In this document: positions 27,878-36,852 of the stretch, in pieces
Layout: each line of letters opens with the position of its first letter
How positions within the stretch are numbered: position 1 is the first letter of the stretch
NCBI RefSeq assembly: GCF_006442795.2
Contig: NZ_CP083956.1
Span: 186,001 to 250,000, forward strand
Source of the DNA: Mesorhizobium sp. B1-1-8
GTDB lineage: Bacteria > Pseudomonadota > Alphaproteobacteria > Rhizobiales > Rhizobiaceae
Length of the DNA stretch: 64,000 nucleotides
Direction: 5' to 3'
Notes under the pieces: model-generated
What the model was told of the DNA's origin: nothing
Seen by the model: only the letters and a program-made list of their open reading frames with translations
Databases searched by the model: none
Made by a program: the position numbers and the translations under genes

Positions 27878-29209
27878 ATGAAATCGACCTTGAAAATGGC
27901 GTTGGGACTGGCCTCGGCGATCGCTGCGTCGACAGCCGTCACCAGCGCCGCGCATGCGGAAGACCTGACGCTGTGCTGGGCGGCCTGGGATCCGGCCAAC
28001 GCGCTCGTGGAACTGTCCAAGGACTTCACCAAGGAAACCGGCATCGGCATGAAGTTCGAATTCGTGCCGTGGACCAACTATGCCGACCGCTTTCTCAACG
28101 AGCTCAACTCGCACGGCAAGCTCTGCGACCTGATCATCGGCGACAGCCAGTGGATCGGCGGCGCGGCCGAGAACGGCCATTACGTCAAGCTGAACGATTT
28201 CTTCGACAAGGAGAAGATCAGCATGGACGACTTCGTGCCGGCGACCGTCGTCGGCTATTCGGAATGGCCGAAGAACACGCCGAACTACTGGGCGCTGCCG
28301 GCGATGGGCGACGTCGTCGGCTGGACCTATCGCAAGGACTGGTTCTCGCGGCCTGAGCTGCAGAAGGAGTTCAAGGAAAAATACGGCTGGGATCTCGGCC
28401 CGCCGACCACCTTCGACCAGTTGAAGCAGATCGCCGAATTCTTCCAGAAGCGGCAGATCGACGGCAAGACTGTCTACGGCGCCTCGATCTACACCGAGCG
28501 CGGTTCGGAAGGCATCACCATGGGCGCCATGGACGTGCTCTACAGCTACGGCTTCCAGTACGAGAACCCGAAGAAACCCTATGAGATGGAAGGCTTCGTC
28601 AATTCCGAGAAATCGGTGAAGGGGCTGGAATTCTACAAGGCGCTCTATGATTGCTGCACGCCGCCCGGCGCCTCCAACAGCTACATGGGCGAAGGCGTCG
28701 ACGCCTTCAAATCCGGCCAGGTGGCGATGCATATGAACTTCGCCTTCACCTGGCCCGGCCTGCAGAAGGACGAGAATGTCGGCGGCGACAAGATCGGCTA
28801 CTTCGTCAATCCGAAGGGTCCCGACGGCGACCAGTTCGCGCAGCTCGGCGGCCAGGGCATTTCGGTGGTGTCCTATTCCGACAAGCAGGAATCGGCGCTG
28901 AAATACATCAAGTGGTTCGCCAACAAGGACGTGCAGGCCAAATGGTGGTCGCTCGGCGGCTATTCCTGCCTGAACTCCGTGGTGAAGGACCCCAAGTTCC
29001 CGTCAAGCCAGCCTTACGCGCAAGCCTTCCTCGACTCGATGGCGATCGTGAAGGATTTCTGGGCCGAGCCGAGTTACGCGCCGCTGCTGCAGGCTTCGCA
29101 GAAGCGCTTCCATGACTATGTCGTCGCCGGCCAGGGCTCGCCCAAGGACGCGCTCGACGGGCTGGTCAAGGACTGGACGCAGGTCTTCCAGGACGACGGC
29201 AAGATGTAA
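27878..29209 (+). CDS. ABC transporter substrate-binding protein (family 1, sugar/polyol type)
   Basis: This periplasmic binding protein of 443 residues has a cleavable signal (KSTLKMALGLASAIAAS, with cleavage likely after AHA) followed by EDLTLCWAAWDPANALVELS. The fold and motifs (FKSGQVAMHMNFAFTWPG) are those of the MalE/UgpB-type cluster. It is probably the first gene of a long operon, with GGGAGGAAGG just before its ATG. It feeds the two permeases and two ATPases that follow. The kinase genes downstream suggest a small polyol, dihydroxyacetone or a related ketose as ligand; this is inference only. Confidence 0.88.
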   Translation: MKSTLKMALGLASAIAASTAVTSAAHAEDLTLCWAAWDPANALVELSKDFTKETGIGMKFEFVPWTNYADRFLNELNSHGKLCDLIIGDSQWIGGAAENGHYVKLNDFFDKEKISMDDFVPATVVGYSEWPKNTPNYWALPAMGDVVGWTYRKDWFSRPELQKEFKEKYGWDLGPPTTFDQLKQIAEFFQKRQIDGKTVYGASIYTERGSEGITMGAMDVLYSYGFQYENPKKPYEMEGFVNSEKSVKGLEFYKALYDCCTPPGASNSYMGEGVDAFKSGQVAMHMNFAFTWPGLQKDENVGGDKIGYFVNPKGPDGDQFAQLGGQGISVVSYSDKQESALKYIKWFANKDVQAKWWSLGGYSCLNSVVKDPKFPSSQPYAQAFLDSMAIVKDFWAEPSYAPLLQASQKRFHDYVVAGQGSPKDALDGLVKDWTQVFQDDGKM

Positions 29210-29315
29210 GCTCCTCCCGAGCTAGAAGAGGCGTCCCGTGCCACCCTTGGCACGGGACGCGGTTCAGATAAATTCCATCGCCGAGAAGACCCAAGTGACC
29301 GAAGCAGGACTGACC

Positions 29316-30263
29316 ATGCTCAATCGGACTGCGGACAACGTTGCCCGGGCTACGCCGGAGCCGTTGGCCAAGAAGATCCGGGGCATCAGCGACAAGGGGC
29401 TGGCCTGGCTGTTCATTTCGCCGACGATCCTGCTTTTGCTCGCCATCAACATCTTTCCGCTGTTCTGGGCGATCTATCTCTCCTTCACCAACTTCCGCGC
29501 CAACCGGCCGAACGAGGTGGTGAAGAACCTTGGGCTCGCCAACTACCAGCGCATCCTCGGCGACCAGGACATCTGGATCGCCATGCAGACGACGGCGCAT
29601 TTCGTGTTCTGGACCATCCTCCTGCAGACGCTGATCGGCTTTACGCTCGCCTGGCTGATCGACAGAAAATTCCGCGGCCACGCCTTCTGGACCACCATCA
29701 TCCTGGTGCCGATGATGCTTTCGCCGGCGGTGGTCGGCAATTTCTGGCGCTTCCTCTACGAACCGCAGATCGGCCTGTTCTCCTATGTCATCTCCTTCGT
29801 GTCAGGCATTCCGCCGACTAACGTGCAGATGCTGTCCAATGTCGAGCTGGCGCCATGGTCGATCATCATCGTCGACACCTGGATGTGGACACCTTACGTG
29901 ATGCTGATCTGCCTCGCAGGCCTGCGCTCGATCCCCGAATATATCTATGAGGCGGCCGAGGTCGACCGCGCCTCCAATTGGCGGCAGTTCTGGTCGATCA
30001 CGCTGCCGATGGCGCTGCCCTTCATCATGCTGGCGGTGCTGTTTCGCGGCATCGAGAACTTCAAGATGTTCGACATGGTCAATCTGTTGACCGGCGGCGG
30101 GCCGGGCTCGACCACCGAGGTCGCCTCAATCACGCTGAAGCGGCAGGCCTTCGAAAGCTGGCGCACCGGCTATTCCTCGGCATTCGCCATCATCCTGTTC
30201 GTCGCGGTGTTCGGTCTCGCCAACATCTACGTCAAGGCGCTCAACAAGGTGAAGCAGAGATGA
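29316..30263 (+). CDS. ABC transporter permease (MalF/UgpA type)
   Basis: This inner-membrane permease of 315 residues has six or so hydrophobic segments. The cytoplasmic EAA loop is EYIYEAAEVDRASNWRQFW, and the C-terminal NLLTGGGPGSTTE is typical of MalF-like subunits. The ATG at 29316 (MLNRTADNV) has AGGA 7 bases upstream. It overlaps the next permease by an ATGA. It forms the membrane channel together with the following gene. Confidence 0.88.
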   Translation: MLNRTADNVARATPEPLAKKIRGISDKGLAWLFISPTILLLLAINIFPLFWAIYLSFTNFRANRPNEVVKNLGLANYQRILGDQDIWIAMQTTAHFVFWTILLQTLIGFTLAWLIDRKFRGHAFWTTIILVPMMLSPAVVGNFWRFLYEPQIGLFSYVISFVSGIPPTNVQMLSNVELAPWSIIIVDTWMWTPYVMLICLAGLRSIPEYIYEAAEVDRASNWRQFWSITLPMALPFIMLAVLFRGIENFKMFDMVNLLTGGGPGSTTEVASITLKRQAFESWRTGYSSAFAIILFVAVFGLANIYVKALNKVKQR

Positions 30264-31210
30264 GCCTGACCACCGCCCATTCCGTCGTCGCGCCTTCGGC
30301 GAATTCGAAGCGCATCGCCGGCACTATCATCGTCGCTTATGCGCTGATCTCGATCGTGCCGCTGCTGTGGATCTTCGCCACCAGCTTCAAGACGCCGCCG
30401 GATTCGATCGCCTATCCGCCGAAGATCGTCTTCCAGCCGAGCATCGAGGGCTATTGCAACCTGTTCACCACCCGCACCAGGCAGACGCCGGAATACATCA
30501 ACTCGCTCGGACCGGCGACCGGCTTCTGCGACGAGACGGTGCGCAAGCGCAACATGGTGATCGCCGGGCCGTCGAACTTCCTGCCGCGCTTCGTCAACTC
30601 GCTGATCATCGCCTTCGGCTCGACCTTCTGCGCTGTCTTCCTCGGCACGCTCTCGGCCTATGGCTTCTCGCGCTTCAAGGTGCCGCTGGCCGACGATCTG
30701 TTGTTCTTCATCCTGTCGACGCGCTTCATGCCGCCGATCGCGGTCGCCATCCCCATCTACCTGATGTACCGCGAGCTCGGCCTCTCCGACACCGCGCTCG
30801 GCATGATCCTGCTCTATACCGCCGTCAACGTTTCGCTGGCGGTGTGGCTGCTCAAGGGCTTCATCGACGAGATCCCGCGCGAGTATGAAGAGGCCGCGAT
30901 GATCGACGGCTATACTCGGCTGCAGGCATTCTGGCGCACCGTGCTGCCGCAGGCGACCACCGGCATTGCCGCGACCGCCATCTTCTGCCTGATCTTTGCC
31001 TGGAACGAGTATGCGTTTGCGGCGCTGCTCACCTCCGGCACGGCGCAGACGGCGCCGCCCTTCATCCCGACCATCATCGGCGAAGGCGGCCAGGACTGGC
31101 CTGCGGTGGCGGCCGGCACGACGATCTTCCTGGTGCCGATCCTGGTCTTCACCATTCTGCTGCGCAAGCAATTGCTGCGCGGCATCACCTTCGGCGCGGT
31201 GCGTAAATGA
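30260..31210 (+). CDS. ABC transporter permease (MalG/UgpE type)
   Basis: This inner-membrane permease of 316 residues pairs with the preceding one. It has the MalG-like N-terminus ending in FATSFKTPPDSI, an unusually long periplasmic loop after the first segment (about residues 45-105), and the EAA loop REYEEAAMIDGYTRLQAFW. The start overlaps the upstream stop as ATGA, indicating translational coupling. After its stop a repeat-rich gap of 268 bases interrupts the operon before the small membrane protein. Confidence 0.88.
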   Translation: MSLTTAHSVVAPSANSKRIAGTIIVAYALISIVPLLWIFATSFKTPPDSIAYPPKIVFQPSIEGYCNLFTTRTRQTPEYINSLGPATGFCDETVRKRNMVIAGPSNFLPRFVNSLIIAFGSTFCAVFLGTLSAYGFSRFKVPLADDLLFFILSTRFMPPIAVAIPIYLMYRELGLSDTALGMILLYTAVNVSLAVWLLKGFIDEIPREYEEAAMIDGYTRLQAFWRTVLPQATTGIAATAIFCLIFAWNEYAFAALLTSGTAQTAPPFIPTIIGEGGQDWPAVAAGTTIFLVPILVFTILLRKQLLRGITFGAVRK

Positions 31211-31285
31211 GCAGTGTGGGAATAAGAAGCCGAGGCGTGCACGCTAAGCAGGCGCATGCATTGTCTCGCGTCGCGCCGGGTCGAC

Positions 31286-31475
31286 CCCCACTCCGTCGAG
31301 CTTCGCTCGACACCTCTCCCCCGATCGACGGGGTGGAGGAAGGGCGCGAACTTCATTCAGCCAGGCTCCCTTCCTCTCCCTCCGGAGGGGGGAGAGGTGG
31401 CGCTGCGAAGCAGCGACGGAGTGGGGGAACCACCTGGCAACCATCTCTCCCCTTGAACGGGAAGGAAGGGAGGGA
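31286..31475. repeat. Palindromic repeat mosaic inside the ABC operon
   Basis: CCCCACTCCGTCG (31286-31298) and its complement CGACGGAGTGGGG (31414-31426) frame an inner set of pyrimidine-rich and purine-rich arms (CCTCTCCC, GGGGAGAGG). Further CTCTCCCC and GGGAAGGAAGGGAGGG follow up to 31475. It fills the gap between the second permease and the 67-residue protein. Its purine-rich end supplies the ribosome-binding site of that small gene. Confidence 0.75.
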
Positions 31476-31478
31476 CGC

Positions 31479-31682
31479 ATGAACCGCTCTGTTGCCTCCA
31501 AGCGCTCCTCTTGGCCGCGCTGGGCAAGGCGCGGGCTGATGGAAAACATCGCCACGGCGCTGATCGCCATCGGCTTCCTGATGCTGTTCCAGCCGTTCGC
31601 GCTGGCGCTCTATACCTACTCCTTCATCACCATGCTCGCCGGCACCGTGATGTTCATCATCGTCTCGAAGTTTCCGGAATAG
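31479..31682 (+). CDS. Small membrane protein of the ABC operon
   Basis: This is a 67-residue protein with a basic N-terminus (MNRSVASKRSSWPRWARRG) and two hydrophobic stretches (about residues 22-40 and 44-62), so it is probably a double-spanning inner-membrane protein. Its ATG has an AGGGAGGG sequence upstream, and the ATPase gene starts 2 bases after its stop. The rhizobial glycerol importer also carries a small membrane protein next to its permeases, which suggests an accessory subunit. I do not recognise the family with certainty. Confidence 0.75.
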   Translation: MNRSVASKRSSWPRWARRGLMENIATALIAIGFLMLFQPFALALYTYSFITMLAGTVMFIIVSKFPE

Positions 31683-31684
31683 AC

Positions 31685-32791
31685 ATGGCCGAAATCCGCG
31701 TCCAGCATCTGAGAAAAGCCTTCGGCGATTTCGTCGCCGTGCAGGATTCCAACTTCGTCGTCGAGGACGGCGAGTTCTTCGTCATGCTGGGGCCGTCGGG
31801 CTGCGGCAAGACGACAACGCTGCGGATGATCGCCGGGCTCGAACTGCCGACCGGCGGTCAAATCCTGCTCGGCGGCGAGGACGTCACCATGCGCCGGGCG
31901 CGCGAGCGCGACATCGCCTTCGTCTTCCAGCTGTTCGCGCTCTATCCGCACATGAATGTACGCAAGAACATCGGCTTTCCGCTGCTGGCGCAAGGCATGC
32001 CGGCAGCCGAGATTCGCCAACGCGTCGAGGAGACGGCGAAGCTGCTGCGCATCGACCATCTGCTCAACAAATCGGTGTCGGGTTTGGCGGGAGGCGACCG
32101 CCAGCGCGTCGCGCTCGGCCGCGCGATCGTGCGGCGGCCGAAATGTTTTCTCATGGACGAGCCGCTGGGCACGCTCGATACCGAGTTCCGCGATTTGATG
32201 GTCCATGAACTGCGCGAGCTGCACAATCGCATCCACGCCACCACCGTCTATGTCACGCACGACCAGATGGAAGCGATGTCGATGGCCGACAAGATCGCGG
32301 TGATGAACCACGGCGTCATCGAGCAGTTCGGCACACCGCGTGAGATCTACGACCGGCCGGCGACGATGTTCGTCGCCGATTTCATCGGCTCACCGCCGAT
32401 GAATTTTCTCGGCTTTGGCGGCGGCTTGTCGAAAGGTGCGAAGGAAATCGTCGTGCAAGGCGCCAAGGTGTCGGTGCCGGAGGTGCGCGAGGATGTGGCG
32501 CCCAGCGCCATGGCGCTCGGCATCCGGCCTGAGCACATCCGCTTCGACGATGCCTCGAAACTGCGTGGCGCGATCTACGGCAGCGAATATCTCGGCACCA
32601 CGCAGATCGTCGCGGTGGAAACGGCGGAAGGTATCATCAAGGCCCGTGTGCCGGCCGGTATCCACCTCAATCCGGGCGAGCAGGTCGGGCTGTCCTTGAG
32701 CAGCGCCAGGCTGTCGCTGTTCGAGAAGGGCTCCGGCCGCGCGGTGCGGACCGCCATGCATGACAAGGCTGCGGAGGCGCGCCATGGCTGA
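31685..32791 (+). CDS. ABC transporter ATP-binding protein with unusual signature motif
   Basis: This is a MalK/UgpC-type ATPase of 368 residues. Walker A is GPSGCGKTT and Walker B is CFLMDEPLGTLD, with the switch His in VYVTHDQMEA; a C-terminal TOBE-like domain follows (from about residue 240). The signature motif reads GLAGGDRQRVA instead of LSGGQQQRVA, with Ser replaced by Ala and Gln by Asp. The D-loop region GTLDTEF also differs from the common SNLDAKL. It is followed by a second ATPase with a normal signature, so the pair probably forms a heterodimer with one weaker site. Confidence 0.88.
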   Translation: MAEIRVQHLRKAFGDFVAVQDSNFVVEDGEFFVMLGPSGCGKTTTLRMIAGLELPTGGQILLGGEDVTMRRARERDIAFVFQLFALYPHMNVRKNIGFPLLAQGMPAAEIRQRVEETAKLLRIDHLLNKSVSGLAGGDRQRVALGRAIVRRPKCFLMDEPLGTLDTEFRDLMVHELRELHNRIHATTVYVTHDQMEAMSMADKIAVMNHGVIEQFGTPREIYDRPATMFVADFIGSPPMNFLGFGGGLSKGAKEIVVQGAKVSVPEVREDVAPSAMALGIRPEHIRFDDASKLRGAIYGSEYLGTTQIVAVETAEGIIKARVPAGIHLNPGEQVGLSLSSARLSLFEKGSGRAVRTAMHDKAAEARHG

Positions 32792-33797
32792 TGTCCATAT
32801 CCGGGGTGTGACCAAGCGTTTCGGCGAGACGGTCGCTATCGACAATCTCGACCTGCAGATCAAGGACGGCGAATTCGTCGTGCTGCTCGGCCCGACCGGC
32901 GCCGGCAAGACGACGACGCTGAGGCTGATCGCCGGGCTGGAGCGGCCGGACGGCGGCACCATCCATATCGGCGGCCAGGACGCCACGACGCTGTCGCCGG
33001 CCGAGCGCGACACGGCCTTCGTCTTCCAGCAATATTCGCTCTATCCGCATCTTTCGGTCTTCGACAATCTGGCCTTCCCGCTGCGTTCGCCGGCGAGACG
33101 GTTTCCCGAGGAGGCGGTGCGGCGCCGCGTCGAGGAAGTGGCGAAGATGGTGCGCATCCACCACAAGCTCGACAACCGGTCGACCAAGCTCTCCGGCGGC
33201 GAAATGCAGCGCGTCGCCATCGGCCGCGCGCTGGTGCGCAAGCCGGCGATCTACCTGATGGACGAGCCGCTGTCGTCGCTCGACGCCAAGCTGCGCGCCG
33301 ATCTGAGGCTCGAATTGAAGCGCATCCAATCCGAACTCGGCGCCACCATGCTCTATGTCACGCACGACCAGATCGAGGCGATGACCATGGCCGACCGCAT
33401 CGGCATCCTTGCCAACGGCGTGCTGGTGCAGATCGGCACGCCGCGCATGATCTATTCGGAGCCGGCTAATCTTCACGTCGCGGCCCGCCTCGGCCAGCCG
33501 GCGATCAACCTTTTACCGGCCGGATTGCTGCCCGATGGCGGCGCGCCGACCGGCACGACGACGATCGGCGCCCGCACCGAGCATCTGTCGATCGAGAAGG
33601 CTACAAACGGCCATGCCGACGGCGTCGTCGATTGGATAGAGCATCTCGGCGACCAGAACCATCTGCATGTCACGGTGGGAGCGAAGAAGCTGGTGACATT
33701 GACCGATCCCGACACGCCATTCGGAAAGGGGGACAAGGTGACGATCCGCTATCGCTCACCGCTTTATTTTGGTTCGAACGGACAGAGGCTGATGTAG
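32784..33797 (+). CDS. ABC transporter ATP-binding protein (canonical)
   Basis: This is the second MalK/UgpC-type ATPase, with 337 residues. It has Walker A GPTGAGKTT, signature LSGGEMQRVAIGRALVRKP, Walker B IYLMDEPLSSLD and switch His in YVTHDQIEA; a regulatory OB-fold region follows. The ATG at 32784 overlaps the end of the first ATPase gene by 8 bases. Two distinct ATPases in one importer are uncommon for this cluster and are known from the rhizobial glycerol importer GlpST. The kinase genes start 59 bases downstream. Confidence 0.9.
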   Translation: MADVHIRGVTKRFGETVAIDNLDLQIKDGEFVVLLGPTGAGKTTTLRLIAGLERPDGGTIHIGGQDATTLSPAERDTAFVFQQYSLYPHLSVFDNLAFPLRSPARRFPEEAVRRRVEEVAKMVRIHHKLDNRSTKLSGGEMQRVAIGRALVRKPAIYLMDEPLSSLDAKLRADLRLELKRIQSELGATMLYVTHDQIEAMTMADRIGILANGVLVQIGTPRMIYSEPANLHVAARLGQPAINLLPAGLLPDGGAPTGTTTIGARTEHLSIEKATNGHADGVVDWIEHLGDQNHLHVTVGAKKLVTLTDPDTPFGKGDKVTIRYRSPLYFGSNGQRLM

Positions 33798-33856
33798 CCG
33801 GTTTCGCACACACCGCACACTGATTAATGACCGCAGATACGGACTGGACGAAATCC

Positions 33857-35494
33857 ATGAAGCACTTTTTCAACCGCAGGGACTCAATCGTCACCGAAGC
33901 GCTGGACGGGTTTCTTGCGACCGCAGGCTCCGGCACGCTAGCGCGTCTGGACGGCTATCCCGAAGTCAAGGTCGTGCTGCGCGCCGACTGGGACAAGACC
34001 AAGGTCGCCGTCGTTTCCGGCGGCGGCGCCGGGCATGAGCCTTCGCATGCCGGCTTCGTCGGCGCCGGCATGCTGACCGCCGCCGTCTCGGGCGAGATTT
34101 TTGCCTCACCAAGCGTCGAAGCGGTGCTGCAGGCGATCCGGGCGACAACCGGTCCGGCCGGCTGCCTGCTGATCGTCAAGAACTACACGGGCGACCGCCT
34201 CAATTTCGGGCTAGCCGCCGAGAAGGCGCGCGCCGAGGGCTTTTCGGTCGAAATGGTGATCGTTGGCGACGACATCGCGCTACCCGACATTGCGCAGCCG
34301 CGAGGCGTCGCCGGCACGCTATTCGTGCACAAGATCGCCGGGCATCTGTCCGAAACCGGTCACGACCTGGCGTCCGTTGCAGCGGCAGCGCGGGCGGCGG
34401 CAGCGGATATCGTTTCGCTCGGTATTTCGCTCTCCTCCTGCTCGATCCCCGGGCAGGCGCATGAGGACCGATTTGGCGCCGATGACGGCGAGCTCGGCCT
34501 CGGCATCCATGGCGAGCCGGGCGTCGAGCGCATTCCCCTGCAGAGCGCCGGCAAGCTGGTGGCCATCATGGCCGAACGCCTCGCCGCGCGGCTCGATCCC
34601 GGCAGCCATTATGCGTTGCTGATCAACAATCTCGGCTCGGTGCCGCCGCTCGAAATGTCTTTGATCGCCAACGCTGTCTTGTCCTCGCCGCTGGCGAAGG
34701 CCGTGGCGCTGACGGTCGGCCCCGGACATCTGATGACGGCGCTCAACATGAACGGCTTCTCGCTGTCGCTGATCAGGCTGGACGCCGAGCGCGAGACGGC
34801 GCTGCTGGCGCCGGTCGGCCCGCATGCCTGGCTGCCGGCGAAGCCGGTTCACCCGCCGGTGGTCGTGGCAGTCGCCAAACCCGCCAGTCGCGATACAAAG
34901 GCGGCAAGTCGCGATGCCGGCGCTGAGCGGCTGATCGCCACGGTCTGCCAGAAACTGATCTCGCTCGAACAGACGCTGAACGGGCTGGACGCCAAGGCCG
35001 GCGATGGCGATACCGGGTCGACGGTGGCGACAGGCGCGCGCAGCGTGCTTCACCGCCTCGATACGCTGCCGCTTGCCGAAAAGGCCGCAACGCTCGCCGC
35101 AATCGGCGATATATTGGGGACCTCGATGGGCGGTTCCAGCGGCGTGCTTTTGTCGATCTTCTTCACGGCAGCGGCGCAGTCGCTCAGAGGCGGCGCACCG
35201 TTCAGCAAGGCGCTGCTCGCAGGGCTTGACCGCATGACCTTCTACGGCGGCGCGAAGCTCGGCGACCGCACCATGGTCGACGCGCTAGAGCCGGCGCTCG
35301 AAGCGCTATACTTGAATGGTCTGGAAGCAGCCGCCAAAGCGGCGCGGCACGGCGCGGAGACTACCGCGGCGATGCAGAGGGCAAAAGCCGGCCGTTCCGC
35401 CTATATCGGCCGCCAGCTTGACATACCGGATCCGGGCGCCTTCGCGGTGGCAGAGGTGTTCGCTGCCGTGGCTGCGCTGTTTGCCCCGGCATGA
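33857..35494 (+). CDS. Fused DhaK-DhaL dihydroxyacetone kinase (ATP-dependent type)
   Basis: This cytoplasmic kinase of 545 residues has a DhaK domain (about 1-325) and a DhaL domain (about 355-545). In the DhaK domain VVSGGGAGHEPSHAGFVG and GIHGEPG are present, with the substrate-binding His at residue 218. In the DhaL domain the metal-binding stretch is DAKAGDGDTGSTVATG. This two-domain form is the one that uses ATP directly. Related fused kinases in other bacteria phosphorylate erythrulose, so the substrate may be a C3 or C4 ketose. The ATG at 33857 (MKHFFNRRDS) is favoured; one ten codons upstream is possible. Confidence 0.87.
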   Translation: MKHFFNRRDSIVTEALDGFLATAGSGTLARLDGYPEVKVVLRADWDKTKVAVVSGGGAGHEPSHAGFVGAGMLTAAVSGEIFASPSVEAVLQAIRATTGPAGCLLIVKNYTGDRLNFGLAAEKARAEGFSVEMVIVGDDIALPDIAQPRGVAGTLFVHKIAGHLSETGHDLASVAAAARAAAADIVSLGISLSSCSIPGQAHEDRFGADDGELGLGIHGEPGVERIPLQSAGKLVAIMAERLAARLDPGSHYALLINNLGSVPPLEMSLIANAVLSSPLAKAVALTVGPGHLMTALNMNGFSLSLIRLDAERETALLAPVGPHAWLPAKPVHPPVVVAVAKPASRDTKAASRDAGAERLIATVCQKLISLEQTLNGLDAKAGDGDTGSTVATGARSVLHRLDTLPLAEKAATLAAIGDILGTSMGGSSGVLLSIFFTAAAQSLRGGAPFSKALLAGLDRMTFYGGAKLGDRTMVDALEPALEALYLNGLEAAAKAARHGAETTAAMQRAKAGRSAYIGRQLDIPDPGAFAVAEVFAAVAALFAPA

Positions 35495-35504
35495 AGGACT
35501 GAGA

Positions 35505-36104
35505 ATGGCCGCATCCGATTTCTCTCGATTGATCGCGGCGGCGGCGGACACGATCGCGGGGCATGCCGATGAGCTGACCGCGCTTGACCAGGCGATCGGC
35601 GACGGCGACCATGGGCTCAACATGAAGCGCGGCTTCGAGGCGGTGCGCGCCGACGCGGACGCAATTTCGGCAAAGCCGTTGCCGGAGGCGCTGAAGGCGG
35701 TCGGCACCAAGCTGGTGATGACGGTCGGCGGCGCCTCCGGCCCGTTGTTCGGAACGCTGTTCATGGCGCTGGGCAAGGACCTTTCGGCGGCGCCTGATCG
35801 CGACGGCCTGGCGGCGGCGCTGGGCAAGGCGATCGAGGCGGTTGCCGCGCGCGGCAAATCGCAGACAGGTCAAAAAACCATGCTGGATGTGCTGCAGCCG
35901 GTCCAGGAAGCGCTGGCGCAAGGCGGGACGGCAAAAGAGATCGCCGAGGTTGCCGACAAGGCGGCGGACGCCACCATAGCCATGAAGGCGCTGCGCGGAC
36001 GTGCCTCCTTCCTTGGCGAGCGCTCGATCGGGCATATGGATCCCGGCGCACGTTCGACCGCGTTGCTGGTGCGGGCAATCGCTGAAACCATCGAGGGTTC
36101 TTGA
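35505..36104 (+). CDS. dhaL: Dihydroxyacetone kinase subunit DhaL (PTS type)
   Basis: This is the nucleotide-binding subunit of a PEP-dependent dihydroxyacetone kinase, 199 residues long. It has LDQAIGDGDHGLNMKRGF, the Mg-ADP site typical of the PTS type, and GGASGPLFGTLFM. In these systems ADP stays bound and is rephosphorylated by DhaM. The gene starts 10 bases after the fused kinase, with AAGGA upstream, and overlaps the dhaM start by one base (TGATG). Its natural partner is more likely the PTS-type DhaK at 38949 than the fused kinase. Confidence 0.92.
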   Translation: MAASDFSRLIAAAADTIAGHADELTALDQAIGDGDHGLNMKRGFEAVRADADAISAKPLPEALKAVGTKLVMTVGGASGPLFGTLFMALGKDLSAAPDRDGLAAALGKAIEAVAARGKSQTGQKTMLDVLQPVQEALAQGGTAKEIAEVADKAADATIAMKALRGRASFLGERSIGHMDPGARSTALLVRAIAETIEGS

Positions 36105-36493
36105 TGAGCAATGTCGGCATCGTCATCGTATCGCATTCGCCCTTGGTAGCCGAAGGCACCGCGGACATGGTTCGCCAGATGGTGGGCGACGAAGTGCCGC
36201 TTGCATGGTGCGGCGGAAACGGCCATGGCGGTCTGGGCACCAGCGTCGAGGCGATCATGGGCGCCATCGACAAGGCCTGGTCGGAAGCGGGCGTCGCCAT
36301 CCTCGTCGATCTCGGCGGCGCCGAGACCAACAGCGAGATGGCGATCGAAATGATCGGCGAACCGCGCTCGCACAGAATTGTCGTCTGCAACGCGCCGATC
36401 GTGGAAGGCGCGGTGATGGCGGCAACCGAATCCTCCGGCGGCGCCTCGCTGAAGGAAGTGGTGGCGACGGCGCATGAACTGTCGCCGTCGTGA
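36104..36493 (+). CDS. dhaM: Phosphocarrier DhaM, EIIA-mannose-like domain
   Basis: This is a stand-alone EIIA domain of 129 residues that passes phosphate from HPr to the ADP on DhaL. The N-terminus MSNVGIVIVSHSPLVAEG carries the phosphorylated His11. The stretch GTSVEAIMGAI and the Gly-rich DLGGAETNSE follow. In Escherichia coli DhaM is fused to HPr and part of Enzyme I; here the three parts are separate genes in the same order. The start codon overlaps the dhaL stop. Confidence 0.9.
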   Translation: MSNVGIVIVSHSPLVAEGTADMVRQMVGDEVPLAWCGGNGHGGLGTSVEAIMGAIDKAWSEAGVAILVDLGGAETNSEMAIEMIGEPRSHRIVVCNAPIVEGAVMAATESSGGASLKEVVATAHELSPS

Positions 36494-36508
36494 GTGGGAA
36501 TTGACTGA

Positions 36509-36811
36509 ATGTCCGCATCGGCCGAAGCGACCGTCATGATCACCCACGATGTGGGCCTGCATGCGCGCCCTTCGGTGAAGTTCACCAAGCTCGCCAAGTC
36601 GTTTGCGGCCGAGGTGGAGGTGGCGGTGGCGGCCAACGGTCCCTGGCTCGATGCCAAGAGCATCGTCAAGGTAATGGCGGCCAAGGCGCCGAAGGGAACC
36701 ATGCTGCATATCAGGGCCAGGGGCGACGGCGCCGGCGAAGCGGTCGGCGCGCTGGTCGAGCTGGTTCGGCGCGACTTCGACGAGGACGCGGATCATGCCC
36801 GGTCGGCTTGA
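36509..36811 (+). CDS. HPr-family phosphocarrier protein
   Basis: This is a 100-residue HPr. The active-site motif is HDVGLHARPS with His18, and KSIVKVMAAKAPKGT matches the second conserved region. It probably takes phosphate from the Enzyme I encoded just downstream and hands it to DhaM. A Ser is present at the place of the regulatory serine (DAKSIVKVM). Most alphaproteobacteria have only the nitrogen-PTS NPr, so a second HPr inside a dha operon is likely dedicated to this pathway. Confidence 0.92.
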   Translation: MSASAEATVMITHDVGLHARPSVKFTKLAKSFAAEVEVAVAANGPWLDAKSIVKVMAAKAPKGTMLHIRARGDGAGEAVGALVELVRRDFDEDADHARSA

Positions 36812-36852
36812 GACCGGCCAGCGCGGCTTCCAACCCGCGAGGACTGCGGGCC

